From Streptomyces sp. NA02950 (GTDB lineage: Bacteria; Actinomycetota; Actinomycetes; Streptomycetales; Streptomycetaceae), in the NCBI RefSeq assembly GCF_013364155.1, contig NZ_CP054916.1, forward strand, positions 6,817,001-6,881,000: a DNA stretch of 64,000 bases, written 5' to 3'. Made by a program: the position numbers and the translations under genes. The notes beneath the pieces were generated by a model, which saw nothing but the letters and a program-made list of their open reading frames with translations, was not told where the DNA came from and made no database searches. Below, one piece after another: positions 36,320 through 45,665 of the stretch. How positions within the stretch are numbered: position 1 is the stretch's first letter; each line of letters starts with the position of its first letter.

Positions 36320-36352
36320 ATAAAATTGAACTGACTGGTCAGTGCAAAAGCA
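36320..36352 (-). promoter_or_regulatory. promoter with TetR-type operator in the spacer
   Basis: On the minus strand TTGCAC (-35, ending near 36344) is followed by a spacer containing ACTGACCAGTCAGT (36330-36343, arms ACTGAC/GTCAGT) and then the AT-rich TTTTATGTA as a -10 region. An operator between the two promoter elements is the classic place for a TetR repressor, and the operon's last gene encodes one. Confidence 0.65.
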
Positions 36353-36493
36353 TAAGGGCAACTCGCCCCGGATGCCGCACCGGGGTCATGTGCGCAGGTC
36401 AGGGCCGATTGTCAGTGGTGTGCCCCACGATGGGCCCATACGGCGGTCGCTCTACCACATGACCGGCCGCCACGCGACGACAGGAGGTTCGTC

Positions 36494-37006
36494 ATGGCCA
36501 GTACCGCCGCAGCGCGCCGGCACCGTGCCGCCGCCCCTGCCCCTTCGTTGACCGGCCCCGCGAGCGATGTCCACCCTGTGCTGCGCCGCGCGACGGCCCC
36601 GCCCGCGGCCCTCGACCTGCTCGGCCAGGCCCACCAGGGCCTGGAGGAGGCCGCCGGGCTCGAGACGGCCAACGAGCGCTACGCCACCGCCCATCTGGCC
36701 GCCCTGCGCACGGCAGCGGCCGTGCTTGCGGTGCGCGGTCGGCCCGAGTCCTCCGCCCGCCGCCGGGCCCGTATCCGCAGCGCCTGGGAGGTGCTGCCTG
36801 AAGTCGCTCCCGAATTCACCGAGTGGTGCGCGCTGTTCGCCGCGGGCGCGGAGCGCCGGGCCCGTGCCGAGGCGGGCATACAGGGCGCGGCCACCCGCCG
36901 GGACGCCGACGATCTGCTGCGCGACGCGGCCATGTTCCTGCGGCTGGTGGAGCGGATGCTCCAGCTCCAGCCCGTGCTGCCCCAGCAGACGCCACCGGGG
37001 CGGTGA
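36494..37006 (+). CDS. SAV_6107-family HEPN-domain protein
   Basis: A 170-residue, helix-rich protein that matches the actinobacterial SAV_6107 HEPN family. After a Pro/Ala-rich N-terminus come helices LLGQAHQGLEEAAGLETANERYATAHLAALR and WEVLPEVAPEFTEWCALFAAGAERRARAEAG-type segments. The HEPN catalytic RX4-6H motif is not evident, so RNase activity is doubtful. ATG at 36494 has AGGAGG 7 nt upstream, a strong site. It is divergent from the ABC operon. Role unknown. Confidence 0.82.
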   Translation: MASTAAARRHRAAAPAPSLTGPASDVHPVLRRATAPPAALDLLGQAHQGLEEAAGLETANERYATAHLAALRTAAAVLAVRGRPESSARRRARIRSAWEVLPEVAPEFTEWCALFAAGAERRARAEAGIQGAATRRDADDLLRDAAMFLRLVERMLQLQPVLPQQTPPGR

Positions 37007-37244
37007 CCGCCGGGCGCGCGGGGTCCACCGGGCATACGGGTCCGCCGGGCGGTGCGCGAGGGGCCCGCGGGCCGCTGTTGGTGGAGGCGGCGGGGGCGTT
37101 GGGGGATCTGCCGGGGCGGGGAGCGGGATGCGCCCGGCGCCTGTGGGCGTCCGGGGCTCCGGAGGCAATAGGCTGGGGCCGACGTCAGTAAGTCGTCGTC
37201 ATCGCCCCGGGCGGTGGCGGCACCGCGCCGAGGAGCCACCCGCC

Positions 37245-38003
37245 GTGTCAGACCCGCAGCGCCCGCGAGCGTCCCTCCGTACCGCCGTGGTGTGGGAGGT
37301 CCTGAAAGACGCCCTGGACCGGCGGGCCAAGGCCACCGGCCGGGACGGGGCGCTGGACGTGCTGGACACCGGCGGCGGCAGCGGCAATTTCGCCGTCCCG
37401 GTCGCCCGTCTCGGCCACCGCGTCACGGTGGTCGACCCGAGCCCGAACGCACTGTTCGCGCTGGAGCGGCGGGCCGCGGAGGCCGGGGTCGCCGAGCGGG
37501 TGCGCGGTGTGCAGGGCGATGCCCACGGTCTGTTCGACGTCGTCGAGCGGGGCGGCTACGACGCGGTCCTGTGCCATGGGGTGCTGGAGTACGTGGACGA
37601 CCCCGCCGAGGGCCTGCGGAACGCGGTTGCCGCGCTGCGCCCGGCCGGGACGCTGAGCGTCCTCGCCGCGGGCCTGGGCGGTGCCGTGCTGGCCCGCGCG
37701 CTGGCCGGACATTTCACCGAGGCCCGGCAAGCGCTTGCCGACCCCGAGGGCCGCTGGGGCGCCGGGGACCCGATGCCGCGCCGCTTCACCGCCGACCAGC
37801 TGACCGAGCTGGTGGCGGGGGCCGGGCTGGAGGTCGGCGCGGTGCACGGGGTGCGGGTCTTCGCCGATCTGGTGCCCGGGGTGCTGGTGGACACCGAGCC
37901 CGGGGCGCTGGACGCGCTGTTGCAGCTGGAGGCGGCCGCCGCCGAACTGCCCGCCTTCCACTCCGTCGCGACCCAGCTCCATGTGCTCGCCGAGCGTGAC
38001 TGA
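37245..38003 (+). CDS. class I SAM-dependent methyltransferase
   Basis: A 252-residue methyltransferase with the SAM-binding motif I VLDTGGGSGNFAVPVA near residue 40, an acidic residue in VTVVDPSP, the motif II/III region DAVLCHGVLEYVDDP and the LRPAGTLSVLAAG strand. The fold resembles Trm/UbiE/SmtA-like enzymes; the substrate cannot be told. GTG at 37245 has GAGGAG upstream and starts just before the domain. It is transcribed with the HEPN gene 238 bp upstream and the DUF3040 gene downstream, each with sizeable gaps. Confidence 0.87.
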   Translation: MSDPQRPRASLRTAVVWEVLKDALDRRAKATGRDGALDVLDTGGGSGNFAVPVARLGHRVTVVDPSPNALFALERRAAEAGVAERVRGVQGDAHGLFDVVERGGYDAVLCHGVLEYVDDPAEGLRNAVAALRPAGTLSVLAAGLGGAVLARALAGHFTEARQALADPEGRWGAGDPMPRRFTADQLTELVAGAGLEVGAVHGVRVFADLVPGVLVDTEPGALDALLQLEAAAAELPAFHSVATQLHVLAERD

Positions 38004-38330
38004 CCCGGGTCACGAGCGCCGGGGCGCGACCGACGGAGCGTGACCAGCCCTCCCACCTGCACCGCCGCCCCGCACCGCCGCCGGAGGGACGGAGCAGGTG
38101 CAGTAGGCCACAGGCCCCCCGATCGGCCCCGCGGCCCCGTATGATCGGGGTACACCGTCCGGCATGGCGAATCGGCGGGAGGGGAATGGACGTCTCAGCG
38201 TCAACTTTCGCTACTCATGGAACGGTGGGCGAATTGGGGCTGAGGGGCGGGTTTCACGGGGGCGATTCCCTGCCTATCCTGAAAGGGTCGCACCCGGTCG
38301 CCCCCCGCGACCGACGAGTAGGAGGACTCC
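38004..38330. other. intergenic region, no gene seen
   Basis: A 327-bp spacer between the methyltransferase and the DUF3040 gene. A CGTGAC/GTCACG inverted repeat overlaps the methyltransferase stop (about 37995-38014); the rest probably carries the DUF3040 promoter. Confidence 0.5.
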
Positions 38331-38723
38331 GTGCCGCTCTCGGAGCACGAGCAGCGCATGCTCGAGCAAATGGAGCGAGCGCTGTACGCCGAAGATCCCA
38401 AGTTCGCGACAGCGCTTGAGGGAAGCGGCCTGCGCACGTACACCCGGCGACGGGTCTACCTGGCGGTCGCGGGTTTTCTGCTGGGCATCGCGCTCCTGAT
38501 GGTCGGAGTGATCCTCCCGAAGACGTGGATCAGCGTGGTGGGATTCCTGATCATGCTGGGCTGTGCGGTGCTCGCGGTGACGGGATGGCGCAAGGCGCCC
38601 AAGCCCGGTGAGGCGCAGCGCGCCGGTGCGGCGGCCCCCCGCCGCCAGAGCCGTCAACGCCGTTCGATGATGGACCGCATCGAGGAGCGGTGGCAGCGCC
38701 GCCGCGATGAACAGGGCCACTGA
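38331..38723 (+). CDS. DUF3040 membrane protein
   Basis: A 130-residue protein of the DUF3040 family, conserved in actinobacteria near division genes and of unknown function. It starts with the family signature MPLSEHEQRMLEQMERALYA, has two membrane helices (about residues 42-62 and 66-84) and a basic Arg/Gln-rich C-terminus. GTG at 38331 has AGGAGGAC upstream. A very strong terminator follows 17 bp after the stop. Confidence 0.88.
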   Translation: MPLSEHEQRMLEQMERALYAEDPKFATALEGSGLRTYTRRRVYLAVAGFLLGIALLMVGVILPKTWISVVGFLIMLGCAVLAVTGWRKAPKPGEAQRAGAAAPRRQSRQRRSMMDRIEERWQRRRDEQGH

Positions 38724-38739
38724 GCACCACTGAGACGCC

Positions 38740-38771
38740 GAGGGGCGGCCACCATCCGGTGGCCGCCCCTC
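38740..38771. terminator. strong hairpin terminator after the DUF3040 gene
   Basis: A 14-bp perfect stem (GAGGGGCGGCCACC at 38740-38753, complement at 38758-38771) with a 4-nt loop and CCTCAT following. Confidence 0.8.
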
Positions 38772-38774
38772 CTC

Positions 38775-39474
38775 ATGCGGTGCCCCGCCCCTGAGCCCGG
38801 GCCCCCGGCCCCGCCCCCGGGCCCCCGGTCCTGCGGCGCGTTACCAGGGCCCCCGGCCCTCCGGCCCGCCCGCCGGGGTCTGCCCTGCGGCCCGGGGGAC
38901 CGGCCCCTCTCCCCGGGGCCCCGGCCGTGCGGCGCGTCTCCCGCGGCCCTGGCCTTCCAGGCCGGGACCGGCCGCTCCGGCCCTCCGGTCCGGGAGCGGC
39001 CCCTCAGATCCTCCGGGCCGGGACCGGCACGGGGCCGGCCGAGCCGCCCGCCTGGCTGCCCCTTGCCCGCTGGGGCTTCGACAGCCCTTGCCGTTGGCTG
39101 GGCCGACCCTCACCGCCCCTCGCCGCCAACGCCGGTGTCAGAGCTGCCTGAGGTGGACGGGGCCCGGAGCTCGGCCCAAGGCAGGTCGGGCCGTTCCCCG
39201 GTACGGGGACAGCCTGGACCGGGCTCGCTCGGCCGTTCCGCCGTTGACCGGCAGAGGTCGGACCCCGCTCCTCGGCTGCTGGCCGACCGGGGCGTCTGCC
39301 GGGCCCCGGCCCGGCAGACGCCCGCCCCGCGTACGGGAGCGGCCCGGTACCGGGACCCCACAACCGCACTGCGGGTTGAGCCCATGGGCCTGGCTCCGGC
39401 GCAGTCCCAGCCGGGTCGCCGTGCCTCACCGACAGCTGGGCCGGGGGGCTCCCGACCCGCCGTGCTGCCAGGGC
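38775..39474. other. gene-free GC-rich repeat-like region
   Basis: About 700 bp between two convergent terminators with very high GC and many variants of GGCCCCCGGCC and CTGCGGC. All frames are open by composition only and none resembles a protein family. It may be a relic or an expanded intergenic repeat. Confidence 0.55.
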
Positions 39475-39514
39475 GCGGGCCCCGGCCCGGCCCATTCGGT
39501 GGGCCGGGGCCCGC
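39475..39514. terminator. hairpin terminator after the transglutaminase operon
   Basis: A 14-bp perfect stem (GCGGGCCCCGGCCC at 39475-39488, complement at 39501-39514) with a 12-nt loop, 8 bp beyond the transglutaminase stop on the minus strand. Confidence 0.75.
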
Positions 39515-39522
39515 GCTGCGGG

Positions 39523-41952
39523 TCAGCCTTGCTGGTCGCGGGGAGTGCGGAGCTGGGCGGCCCAGCGGGACCAGCGGGGGGTGCCCCAGCGGTTGACCAG
39601 CCGGGACCGGCGGTCCGAGGCCGCCCAGACCAGGCGGGCACCGGAGCGCGGGAGCAGGAGGGCCCGCAGGCGCTCCCAGCGGGTGGCGCGGGACCGGAGA
39701 CCGGCCAGCACCTGGCGGACATCGTCCGCGACGCCCGCGCTCGGGCGCGGACGCGGGGCGTAGAGCACCTGCTCCACCGCCGTGGCCACGCGGTGTGCCG
39801 CCTCCGCCGCCTCGCCCTCGATCCCGGTGATCCGCACGATCCGGGCCACCGCGTTCCGCGAGGTCTGCGAGTCGTCCGGTACTACGCCGAAGTCCCAGGC
39901 CGAATCGACCAGTTCGCGCCAGGCCGCGAGCGCACGGTCGGACGCGTGCTGCTCGGTGCGGCCGTCGGAGCCGCCCAGTCTGCGCGACCGGACCCGGCGC
40001 CGCCACAGCATCGGCAGCAGGGGAACCACCGCCAGCAGCACCGCCAGCGAACTCCAGCTGGTGATCTTGGAGCCGGACCAGCCGCCGCCCGAGGAGCCGC
40101 TGTCCGGCTGCTGGGCCGCGGGGCCGCCGCAGGCGCCCTCCTTCTTCATCTGCGGGGGGCAGGTGTCCGAGGCGGTCGGCGCGGCCGACGGCTCGGAGGA
40201 GGCGCTGGGCTCGGCCGAGGGCTCGTCGCCCGGCTCGTCCGTGGGCGTCTGCTCCATCGTGTAGTCGGGCTGGGTGCCACGGCTCGGGGTGGGCTCGAAG
40301 CGGGTCCAGCCGACGCCCTCGAAATACAGCTCGGGCCAGGCGTGCGCGTCCTTCAGACCGACCGACACCGAGCCGTCCGCCTGGGTGGTGCCGGGGGTGA
40401 AGCCGACGGCGACCCGGGCCGGGATGCCCAGCGTCCGGGCCATCGCGGCCATCGAGAAGGAGAAGTGGACGCAGAAGCCTTCCTTTTGCTTCAGGAAGCG
40501 GACGATGGCGGCCGAGCCGCTGCCGGACTGCACCTGGGTGTCGTAACGGAACCCGCCGTTCACCGCGAACCAGTCCTGGAGCTTCACCGCCTTCTGGTAC
40601 GCGTTGTCCGCCCCCGACGTCACCTGCCGCGCCGTACGCGAGACCACGGACGGCAGCGAGCCCGGCACCTGTGTGTACTCGCGCAGCAGCCGCTTGGGCG
40701 GTGTCGGGGCCGCGGCCAGCTGCTCGGACGTGGGCTCCACCAGCAGGCTGGTGACCCGGTAGCGCGCGCCACGGGTGGTCTGACCGCGGTCGCCGACGAG
40801 CGTGCGGCCCTCCGGCTCATAGCGCCAGCGTCCGTCGATCTCGATCCGGGACGCGGGGTAGGGGAGGGGCAGCCAGTTCTGCGCGTACCAGTCGGCGGCC
40901 TTGATGGAGGTGTCGATGGAGGAGACCCGCACCGAGGGGCCGAGACCGGCAGGCGACGGCATCTGGTCCGGCACATCCGTGACATGCCGCTCCGAGGACT
41001 TCCATGTGGTGCCGTCGAACTTGTCCAGCGCGACGATCCGCAGATAGAGGTCCTGGGTGGTCTGCGAGGAGGTGCGGTACCGCAGCACCTCCTTGTTCTC
41101 CGGCTGGTTCAGGCTGTCCTGGAGCGACACCAGCGGATTCACCGCCGAGATGGTGCCGCCTCCGCCGCCCGCGCCACTGCCGCCGGTCTTCTGGTCCAGC
41201 AGTCCGCCGTCCAGCGAGGGCAGCGCCGCGGGCACCGCCAGCGCGATGCCCAGCGCCAGCACACCGATCCGGCGGCCGTTGCGGACCGGGGCGAGCGCCT
41301 GGCCGCCACCGGCCCCGGCCAGCCCCGACGGCGGGACACCCCCGGGATGGCGGGCCCCGCCGCTGAACACCCGGCCCCATGCCGACAGCCGGTCCCGGCC
41401 CTCGGCCAGCAGCAGCACCAGATAACCGGCCGAGGCCACCACGAACCACAGCCAGTCGCCACTGGCGTCGGACAGCCCGGCGGCGACCGAGTACAGCGCC
41501 AGCAGCGGCAGCCCGGCCGGAGCGGCGCTGCGGTACGTCACCGCCAGAGCGTCGACCACCAGGCCGATCACCAGCACCCCGCCGACCAGCATCAGCCGGA
41601 TGCCGTCGGTGAGCGGCGCCGGGATCGCATACCGCCCGACATCGTCCGCGCCCGCGCGCAGCAGCAGCGCGAACTCATGGAGGCCTTGCGGGCTCGGCAG
41701 CAGTCCGCCGAGCGCCTGGCTCCGTGCGAAGACCAGCGTGAGCAGCACCAGCGTGGTCAGGGCCTGCGCCGCCACGGTCAGTGGACGGGCCAGCGGCACC
41801 CGGCGGGCGGCCACGCCCACGGCGCTCTGGACCGTCAGCAGCAGTACCGCCTGTACCAGCCATCCGGACGCGTCCACCAAGGGCAGCAGCGCACAGCCGG
41901 CCGCCACCGTGGCGAGGGTCGCGCATATCGCGAGCCGAACGCTCCCGCTCAT
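39523..41952 (-). CDS. TgpA-type membrane transglutaminase-like protein
   Basis: An 809-residue membrane protein. About six helices fill residues 1-245; an extracytoplasmic transglutaminase-like domain follows, with Cys494 in EGFCVHFSFSMAAMARTLGIP-type context and His537 in DAHAWPEL; the third residue is acidic in RFEPTPSR. An acidic Ser/Pro/Ala-rich stretch, one more helix (SLAVLLAVVPLLPMLW) and a DUF4129 region close the protein. Relatives may cross-link or cleave cell-wall or surface proteins. It is the last gene of a MoxR-DUF58-TgpA operon, a widespread arrangement. ATG at 41952. Confidence 0.9.
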   Translation of the reverse strand: MSGSVRLAICATLATVAAGCALLPLVDASGWLVQAVLLLTVQSAVGVAARRVPLARPLTVAAQALTTLVLLTLVFARSQALGGLLPSPQGLHEFALLLRAGADDVGRYAIPAPLTDGIRLMLVGGVLVIGLVVDALAVTYRSAAPAGLPLLALYSVAAGLSDASGDWLWFVVASAGYLVLLLAEGRDRLSAWGRVFSGGARHPGGVPPSGLAGAGGGQALAPVRNGRRIGVLALGIALAVPAALPSLDGGLLDQKTGGSGAGGGGGTISAVNPLVSLQDSLNQPENKEVLRYRTSSQTTQDLYLRIVALDKFDGTTWKSSERHVTDVPDQMPSPAGLGPSVRVSSIDTSIKAADWYAQNWLPLPYPASRIEIDGRWRYEPEGRTLVGDRGQTTRGARYRVTSLLVEPTSEQLAAAPTPPKRLLREYTQVPGSLPSVVSRTARQVTSGADNAYQKAVKLQDWFAVNGGFRYDTQVQSGSGSAAIVRFLKQKEGFCVHFSFSMAAMARTLGIPARVAVGFTPGTTQADGSVSVGLKDAHAWPELYFEGVGWTRFEPTPSRGTQPDYTMEQTPTDEPGDEPSAEPSASSEPSAAPTASDTCPPQMKKEGACGGPAAQQPDSGSSGGGWSGSKITSWSSLAVLLAVVPLLPMLWRRRVRSRRLGGSDGRTEQHASDRALAAWRELVDSAWDFGVVPDDSQTSRNAVARIVRITGIEGEAAEAAHRVATAVEQVLYAPRPRPSAGVADDVRQVLAGLRSRATRWERLRALLLPRSGARLVWAASDRRSRLVNRWGTPRWSRWAAQLRTPRDQQG

Positions 41953-42037
41953 GCCGCGCCCCCCTCCGTCGCCCGTGCCGCCGTCGCCCGTGCCGCGCCG
42001 GGGCGGCTGCCCGGGTACGCGGCCGCGCCTGCGTCAC

Positions 42038-43429
42038 TCATGCCCAGCTCCCTGTCATACCGCCCACCGCCGACGGTCCGGCGTCGGCCCCGGACGTGCC
42101 ACCCAGGGTGTCGGCCTGCCGCCACAGCTGCGCCAGCGAGGCACCGGGGCTCACCGGAAGGGCCGTCCAGCCCGCCTCCCGAAGCCGCCGCAGCCGATCC
42201 TCCAGCAGATGCTGCCCCGCGCCCGGCACCCCGCGCGCCCACGCCGCGCCGTCCAGCACAAAGGCCATCGCCGCGGTGGTGCGCCGCCGCATCCGGGCGG
42301 CCAGCGCCGCCTGCTCCTCGTCCAGATCCCCGAAGAAGGCCACCAGCAGCCCTTCACCGCCGCCGCGCAGCACGTCATAGGCGGCCGCGAGCCCGGCCCC
42401 GTCGGAGTGGTCCACCACCGCGAGGGTGTCCAGCATCAGTCCGGCCGTCTCCGCCGAGTCATGGGTGGAACCGGTGAAGCCGCCTCCGCCGTCCGGGCCG
42501 GGCACCGAGCTCCCGGTGTCGGTCAGCAGCCGCACCGCATAGCCGCGCTCCAGCAGATGCACCGCGGCCGAGGCCGCACCGGAGACCGCCCACTCGAAGC
42601 CCGAATCCGGCCCCGAGCCCTGGTGGGCCTGGTACCGGGTGTCCAGCAGCACCGTGCAGTGGGCGCGCCGCGGCTGCTCCTCCCGGCGGACCATCAGCTC
42701 GCCGTAGCGCGCGGTGGAGCGCCAGTGGACCCGGCGCAGATCGTCGCCGTGCCGGTAGTCGCGCGGGATCACATCGTCCTCACCGGCCAGCGCCAGCGCG
42801 CGGTGGCGCCCGTCCCCGTATCCGGCGTTCTCGCCCGTGAGCCGCACCGCGGGCAGCGGCTCGACCCGCGGCACCACGGTGAGTGTGTCGTAGGCACTGA
42901 AGGCGCGGGTCAGCTCGCACATCCCGAACGGGTCGTTCAGCCGGAGCTGGAGCGGACCCAGCGGATAGCGGCCGCGCAGATCCGATCGGACCCGGTAGGA
43001 CACCTCGCGGCGCCCGCCCGGCTCCACCCGGTCCAGCACGAAGCGGGGGCGCGGACCCAGCACATACGGAACGCGGTCCTGGAGCATCAGCAGCCCGGTG
43101 GGCAGCCGCGAGACATTGTCGATCCGCAGATGCACCCGGGCCTCGGAGCCCGCCGGGACCCGGGCGGGCGACAGCCGTCGACTGCCCGCCACCCGGTACC
43201 GGGTGCGGTAGACCACGACCACGCACACCAGGGGCAGTGAGGCCAGCAGCAGCCCCACCCGCAGCAGATCCGCCTGCCCCAGGACATAGCTGCACACCGC
43301 GGCGGCGATGCCGGCGGCCAGGAAGGAGCGGCCACGGGTCGTCAGCCCGGCGAGGGCGGTCCGCAGCGCTCCCTTGTCGTCCTCCCCGGAGCCGTCGGGA
43401 TCCGCGTCCGTACCCCCTGCCGTCATCAC
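42038..43429 (-). CDS. DUF58 domain protein
   Basis: A 463-residue protein with two N-terminal membrane helices (RSFLAAGIAAAVCSYVLGQ; VGLLLASLPLVCVVVVY), an immunoglobulin-like strand region and the DUF58 core, whose signature IPRDYRHGDDLRRVHWRSTARYG is visible around residue 220. DUF58 proteins are usually the partners of MoxR ATPases and may carry a von Willebrand-like fold. The start overlaps the MoxR stop by 4 bp, so they are coupled. The function is unknown. Confidence 0.9.
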   Translation of the reverse strand: MMTAGGTDADPDGSGEDDKGALRTALAGLTTRGRSFLAAGIAAAVCSYVLGQADLLRVGLLLASLPLVCVVVVYRTRYRVAGSRRLSPARVPAGSEARVHLRIDNVSRLPTGLLMLQDRVPYVLGPRPRFVLDRVEPGGRREVSYRVRSDLRGRYPLGPLQLRLNDPFGMCELTRAFSAYDTLTVVPRVEPLPAVRLTGENAGYGDGRHRALALAGEDDVIPRDYRHGDDLRRVHWRSTARYGELMVRREEQPRRAHCTVLLDTRYQAHQGSGPDSGFEWAVSGAASAAVHLLERGYAVRLLTDTGSSVPGPDGGGGFTGSTHDSAETAGLMLDTLAVVDHSDGAGLAAAYDVLRGGGEGLLVAFFGDLDEEQAALAARMRRRTTAAMAFVLDGAAWARGVPGAGQHLLEDRLRRLREAGWTALPVSPGASLAQLWRQADTLGGTSGADAGPSAVGGMTGSWA

Positions 43430-44496
43430 AGCCTCCGCGCGCCCGGCTGCTGCTGGCCGTAACCGGCCGGCGGCATGGGCGGCACCGGTGGCACGGGACC
43501 CGAGGGCGGCACCGGGCCCGCGCCGCGCTGGGCGGCCGTGGGCACCGCGATGCGCTGCACGATCTCCGTGACCACCTGCTCCGAGGTGCGGCGGTTCAGC
43601 TGGGCCTGTGCGGTCGGCAGCAGCCGGTGCGCCAGCACCGCCACCACCAGCGCCTGCACATCGTCCGGCAGTGCGTAGTCCCGCCCGGCCAGCGCGGCCG
43701 CCGCCTTGGCGGCCCGCAGCAGATGCAGGGTGGCGCGGGGCGAGGCACCCAGCCGCAGATCGGGGTGGTTGCGGGTGGCGGACACCAGCTCCACCGCATA
43801 CCGCCGCACCGGCTCGGCCACATGCACCGAGCGCACCGCCTCGACCAGCTTGACGATGTCATGGGCGTGGGCGACCGGTTGCAGATCGTCGAGCGGGGAG
43901 ACACCGCCGTGGATGTCCAGCATCTCCAGCTCGGCCTGCGGGCTGGGATAGCCGATGGACACCCGCGCCATGAAGCGGTCGCGCTGCGCCTCGGGCAGCG
44001 GATAGGTGCCCTCCATCTCGACCGGGTTCTGCGTGGCCACCACCATGAAGGGGCTGGGCAGCTCGTAGCTCTTCCCGTCGATGGTGACCTGGCGCTCCTC
44101 CATCGACTCCAGCAGCGCCGACTGCGTCTTGGGGGAGGCGCGGTTGATCTCGTCACCGATCACGATCTGCGAAAAGATCGCGCCCGGCTTGAATTCGAAC
44201 TCCTTGCGCTGCTGATCGAAGATGCTTACGCCGGTGATGTCCGACGGCAGCAGATCCGGTGTGAACTGGATCCTCCGTACCGAGCAGTCGATGGACCGTG
44301 CCAGCGCCTTGGCGAGCATGGTCTTGCCCACGCCCGGGACATCCTCGATCAGCAGATGCCCCTCGGCGAGCAGCACGGTCAGCGAAAGCCGCACGACCTC
44401 GGGCTTGCCCTCGATCACACCCTCCACCGACCGGCGGACCCGATCCGCTGTGGTGGTCAGATCGCTGAGGCTCGCTCGCTCGTCATAGGTCGTCAC
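43426..44496 (-). CDS. MoxR-family AAA ATPase
   Basis: A 356-residue AAA+ ATPase of the MoxR group, chaperone-like proteins that mature or activate partners encoded next to them. Walker A is IEDVPGVGKTMLAKAL, Walker B IVIGDEINR, and sensor 1 VVATQNPVEMEG. A Pro/Gly-rich tail of about 35 residues ends the protein. GTG at 44496 has GAGGAGG upstream. First gene of the operon with DUF58 and TgpA-like genes; its partner is probably the DUF58 protein. Confidence 0.92.
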   Translation of the reverse strand: MTTYDERASLSDLTTTADRVRRSVEGVIEGKPEVVRLSLTVLLAEGHLLIEDVPGVGKTMLAKALARSIDCSVRRIQFTPDLLPSDITGVSIFDQQRKEFEFKPGAIFSQIVIGDEINRASPKTQSALLESMEERQVTIDGKSYELPSPFMVVATQNPVEMEGTYPLPEAQRDRFMARVSIGYPSPQAELEMLDIHGGVSPLDDLQPVAHAHDIVKLVEAVRSVHVAEPVRRYAVELVSATRNHPDLRLGASPRATLHLLRAAKAAAALAGRDYALPDDVQALVVAVLAHRLLPTAQAQLNRRTSEQVVTEIVQRIAVPTAAQRGAGPVPPSGPVPPVPPMPPAGYGQQQPGARRL

Positions 44497-44700
44497 CCGG
44501 CCCTCCTCGGCCCGTTCTCAGGGCCGTTGCCCTCGGAAACGGACCGGCCCACCGCACACGCTGGCATCGATCCCCCCGCGGGGTTGCGGGGGGTGATGTC
44601 ACATACGCATTCTTGCGGTCTTCGCGGTCTCGCGTCACTCGGCTGTGGATAACCCGGGGCTATTTGTCACCTCTGCACGAGTTCGGGAGGACAATCCCTC

Positions 44701-45258
44701 TCAGTCGCGCGGCTCGATCTCCCGCAGCAGACCCGTCTTGACGTCGAACACGAAGCCGCGGACGTCATCGGTGTGGAGCAGGAACGGGGACGTGCGCACC
44801 CGTTGCATCGACTGGCGTACATCGCCGTCGAGGTCCTTGAACGCCTCGACCGCCCAGGACGGCCGCTGGCCCACCTCGTTCTCCAGGTCGTGCCGGAAGT
44901 CCTCGGTCAGGCTCAGCAGACCGCAGCCGGTGTGGTGGATGAGCACCACGCTGCGGGTGCCCAGCGCACGCTGGCTGATGGTCAGGGAACGGATGACGTC
45001 ATCGGTCACCACACCGCCCGCGTTCCGGATGGTGTGGCAGTCGCCCAGTTCCAGGCCGAGCGCCTCGTGCAGATCGAGGCGTGCGTCCATGCAGGCGACC
45101 ACGGCGACGCGCCGCACGGGGCGGGCGTCCATGCCGGGGTCCTCGAAGGTGTCGGCGTACCGGCGGTTGGCTTCGACAAGGCGGTCGGTGACCGTACCTC
45201 CCGGGTGGGCGTCGCGGTCGGCGGACTGCTGAGGCGGCTGCGGCGCAGATATCGACAT
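44701..45258 (-). CDS. beta-carbonic anhydrase
   Basis: Interconverts carbon dioxide and bicarbonate. The 185-residue protein has the zinc ligands Cys56 (in ACMDAR), His109 and Cys112 (in HHTGCG) and the Asp58-Arg60 dyad. ATG at 45258 is used; an upstream in-frame start at 45357 would add 33 residues unlike the family. No good ribosome-binding site is visible. It is divergent from the dcw cluster, with about 400 bp between the two starts. Confidence 0.92.
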   Translation of the reverse strand: MSISAPQPPQQSADRDAHPGGTVTDRLVEANRRYADTFEDPGMDARPVRRVAVVACMDARLDLHEALGLELGDCHTIRNAGGVVTDDVIRSLTISQRALGTRSVVLIHHTGCGLLSLTEDFRHDLENEVGQRPSWAVEAFKDLDGDVRQSMQRVRTSPFLLHTDDVRGFVFDVKTGLLREIEPRD

Positions 45259-45665
45259 GGTCAAGACGTTAAGTGCACCTGGGGATTTTGTCTGTTCTTT
45301 AGGTGGCGCAAACGAGGGCATCGGGTGCGCCGAAGGAGTGATTGTGATGCGATCCACACCCCCGCGCCCCCTCCCGGTGCCCGGTCGCGGACCCTGTGCG
45401 CAACCGGTGGCGGGACGCGCTGACCGGTTGGTTGACCGAAGGGACGAGTGGACTAAAGTGACGCGAAGTGGGAGGCGTGACGCTCCCCTTGGATTCCGGA
45501 TTTTCGCGTGAGCGCGGTGCGTACGTACCCCTCGGCCTCCTCCCGCTCCGGTCGCCTGACGTCACTTCCCCGGCGCCAGTAGGCCGCTTCCCCTTCAGAG
45601 CGGGCGGGGACCCGGAGGTGCGTACCCTCCTCGCCCGACCCTCAGAAGGGCGCACGAGCAGCGCA
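45259..45665. other. divergent regulatory region between carbonic anhydrase and the dcw cluster
   Basis: No gene is seen in these 407 bp. It must hold the promoters of the carbonic anhydrase gene and of rsmH, including the promoter-like pair at 45432-45459. Confidence 0.55.
45432..45459 (+). promoter_or_regulatory. predicted promoter for rsmH and the dcw cluster
   Basis: TTGACC and TAAAGT are spaced by 16 bp and resemble a principal sigma-factor promoter. The site is about 200 bp upstream of the rsmH start, leaving a long leader. Confidence 0.5.

Noticed and set aside
39088..42477. 1129-codon plus-strand open frame across the transglutaminase gene
   Set aside because: Pro/Arg/Gly-rich shadow frame; the minus strand encodes a recognisable transglutaminase.
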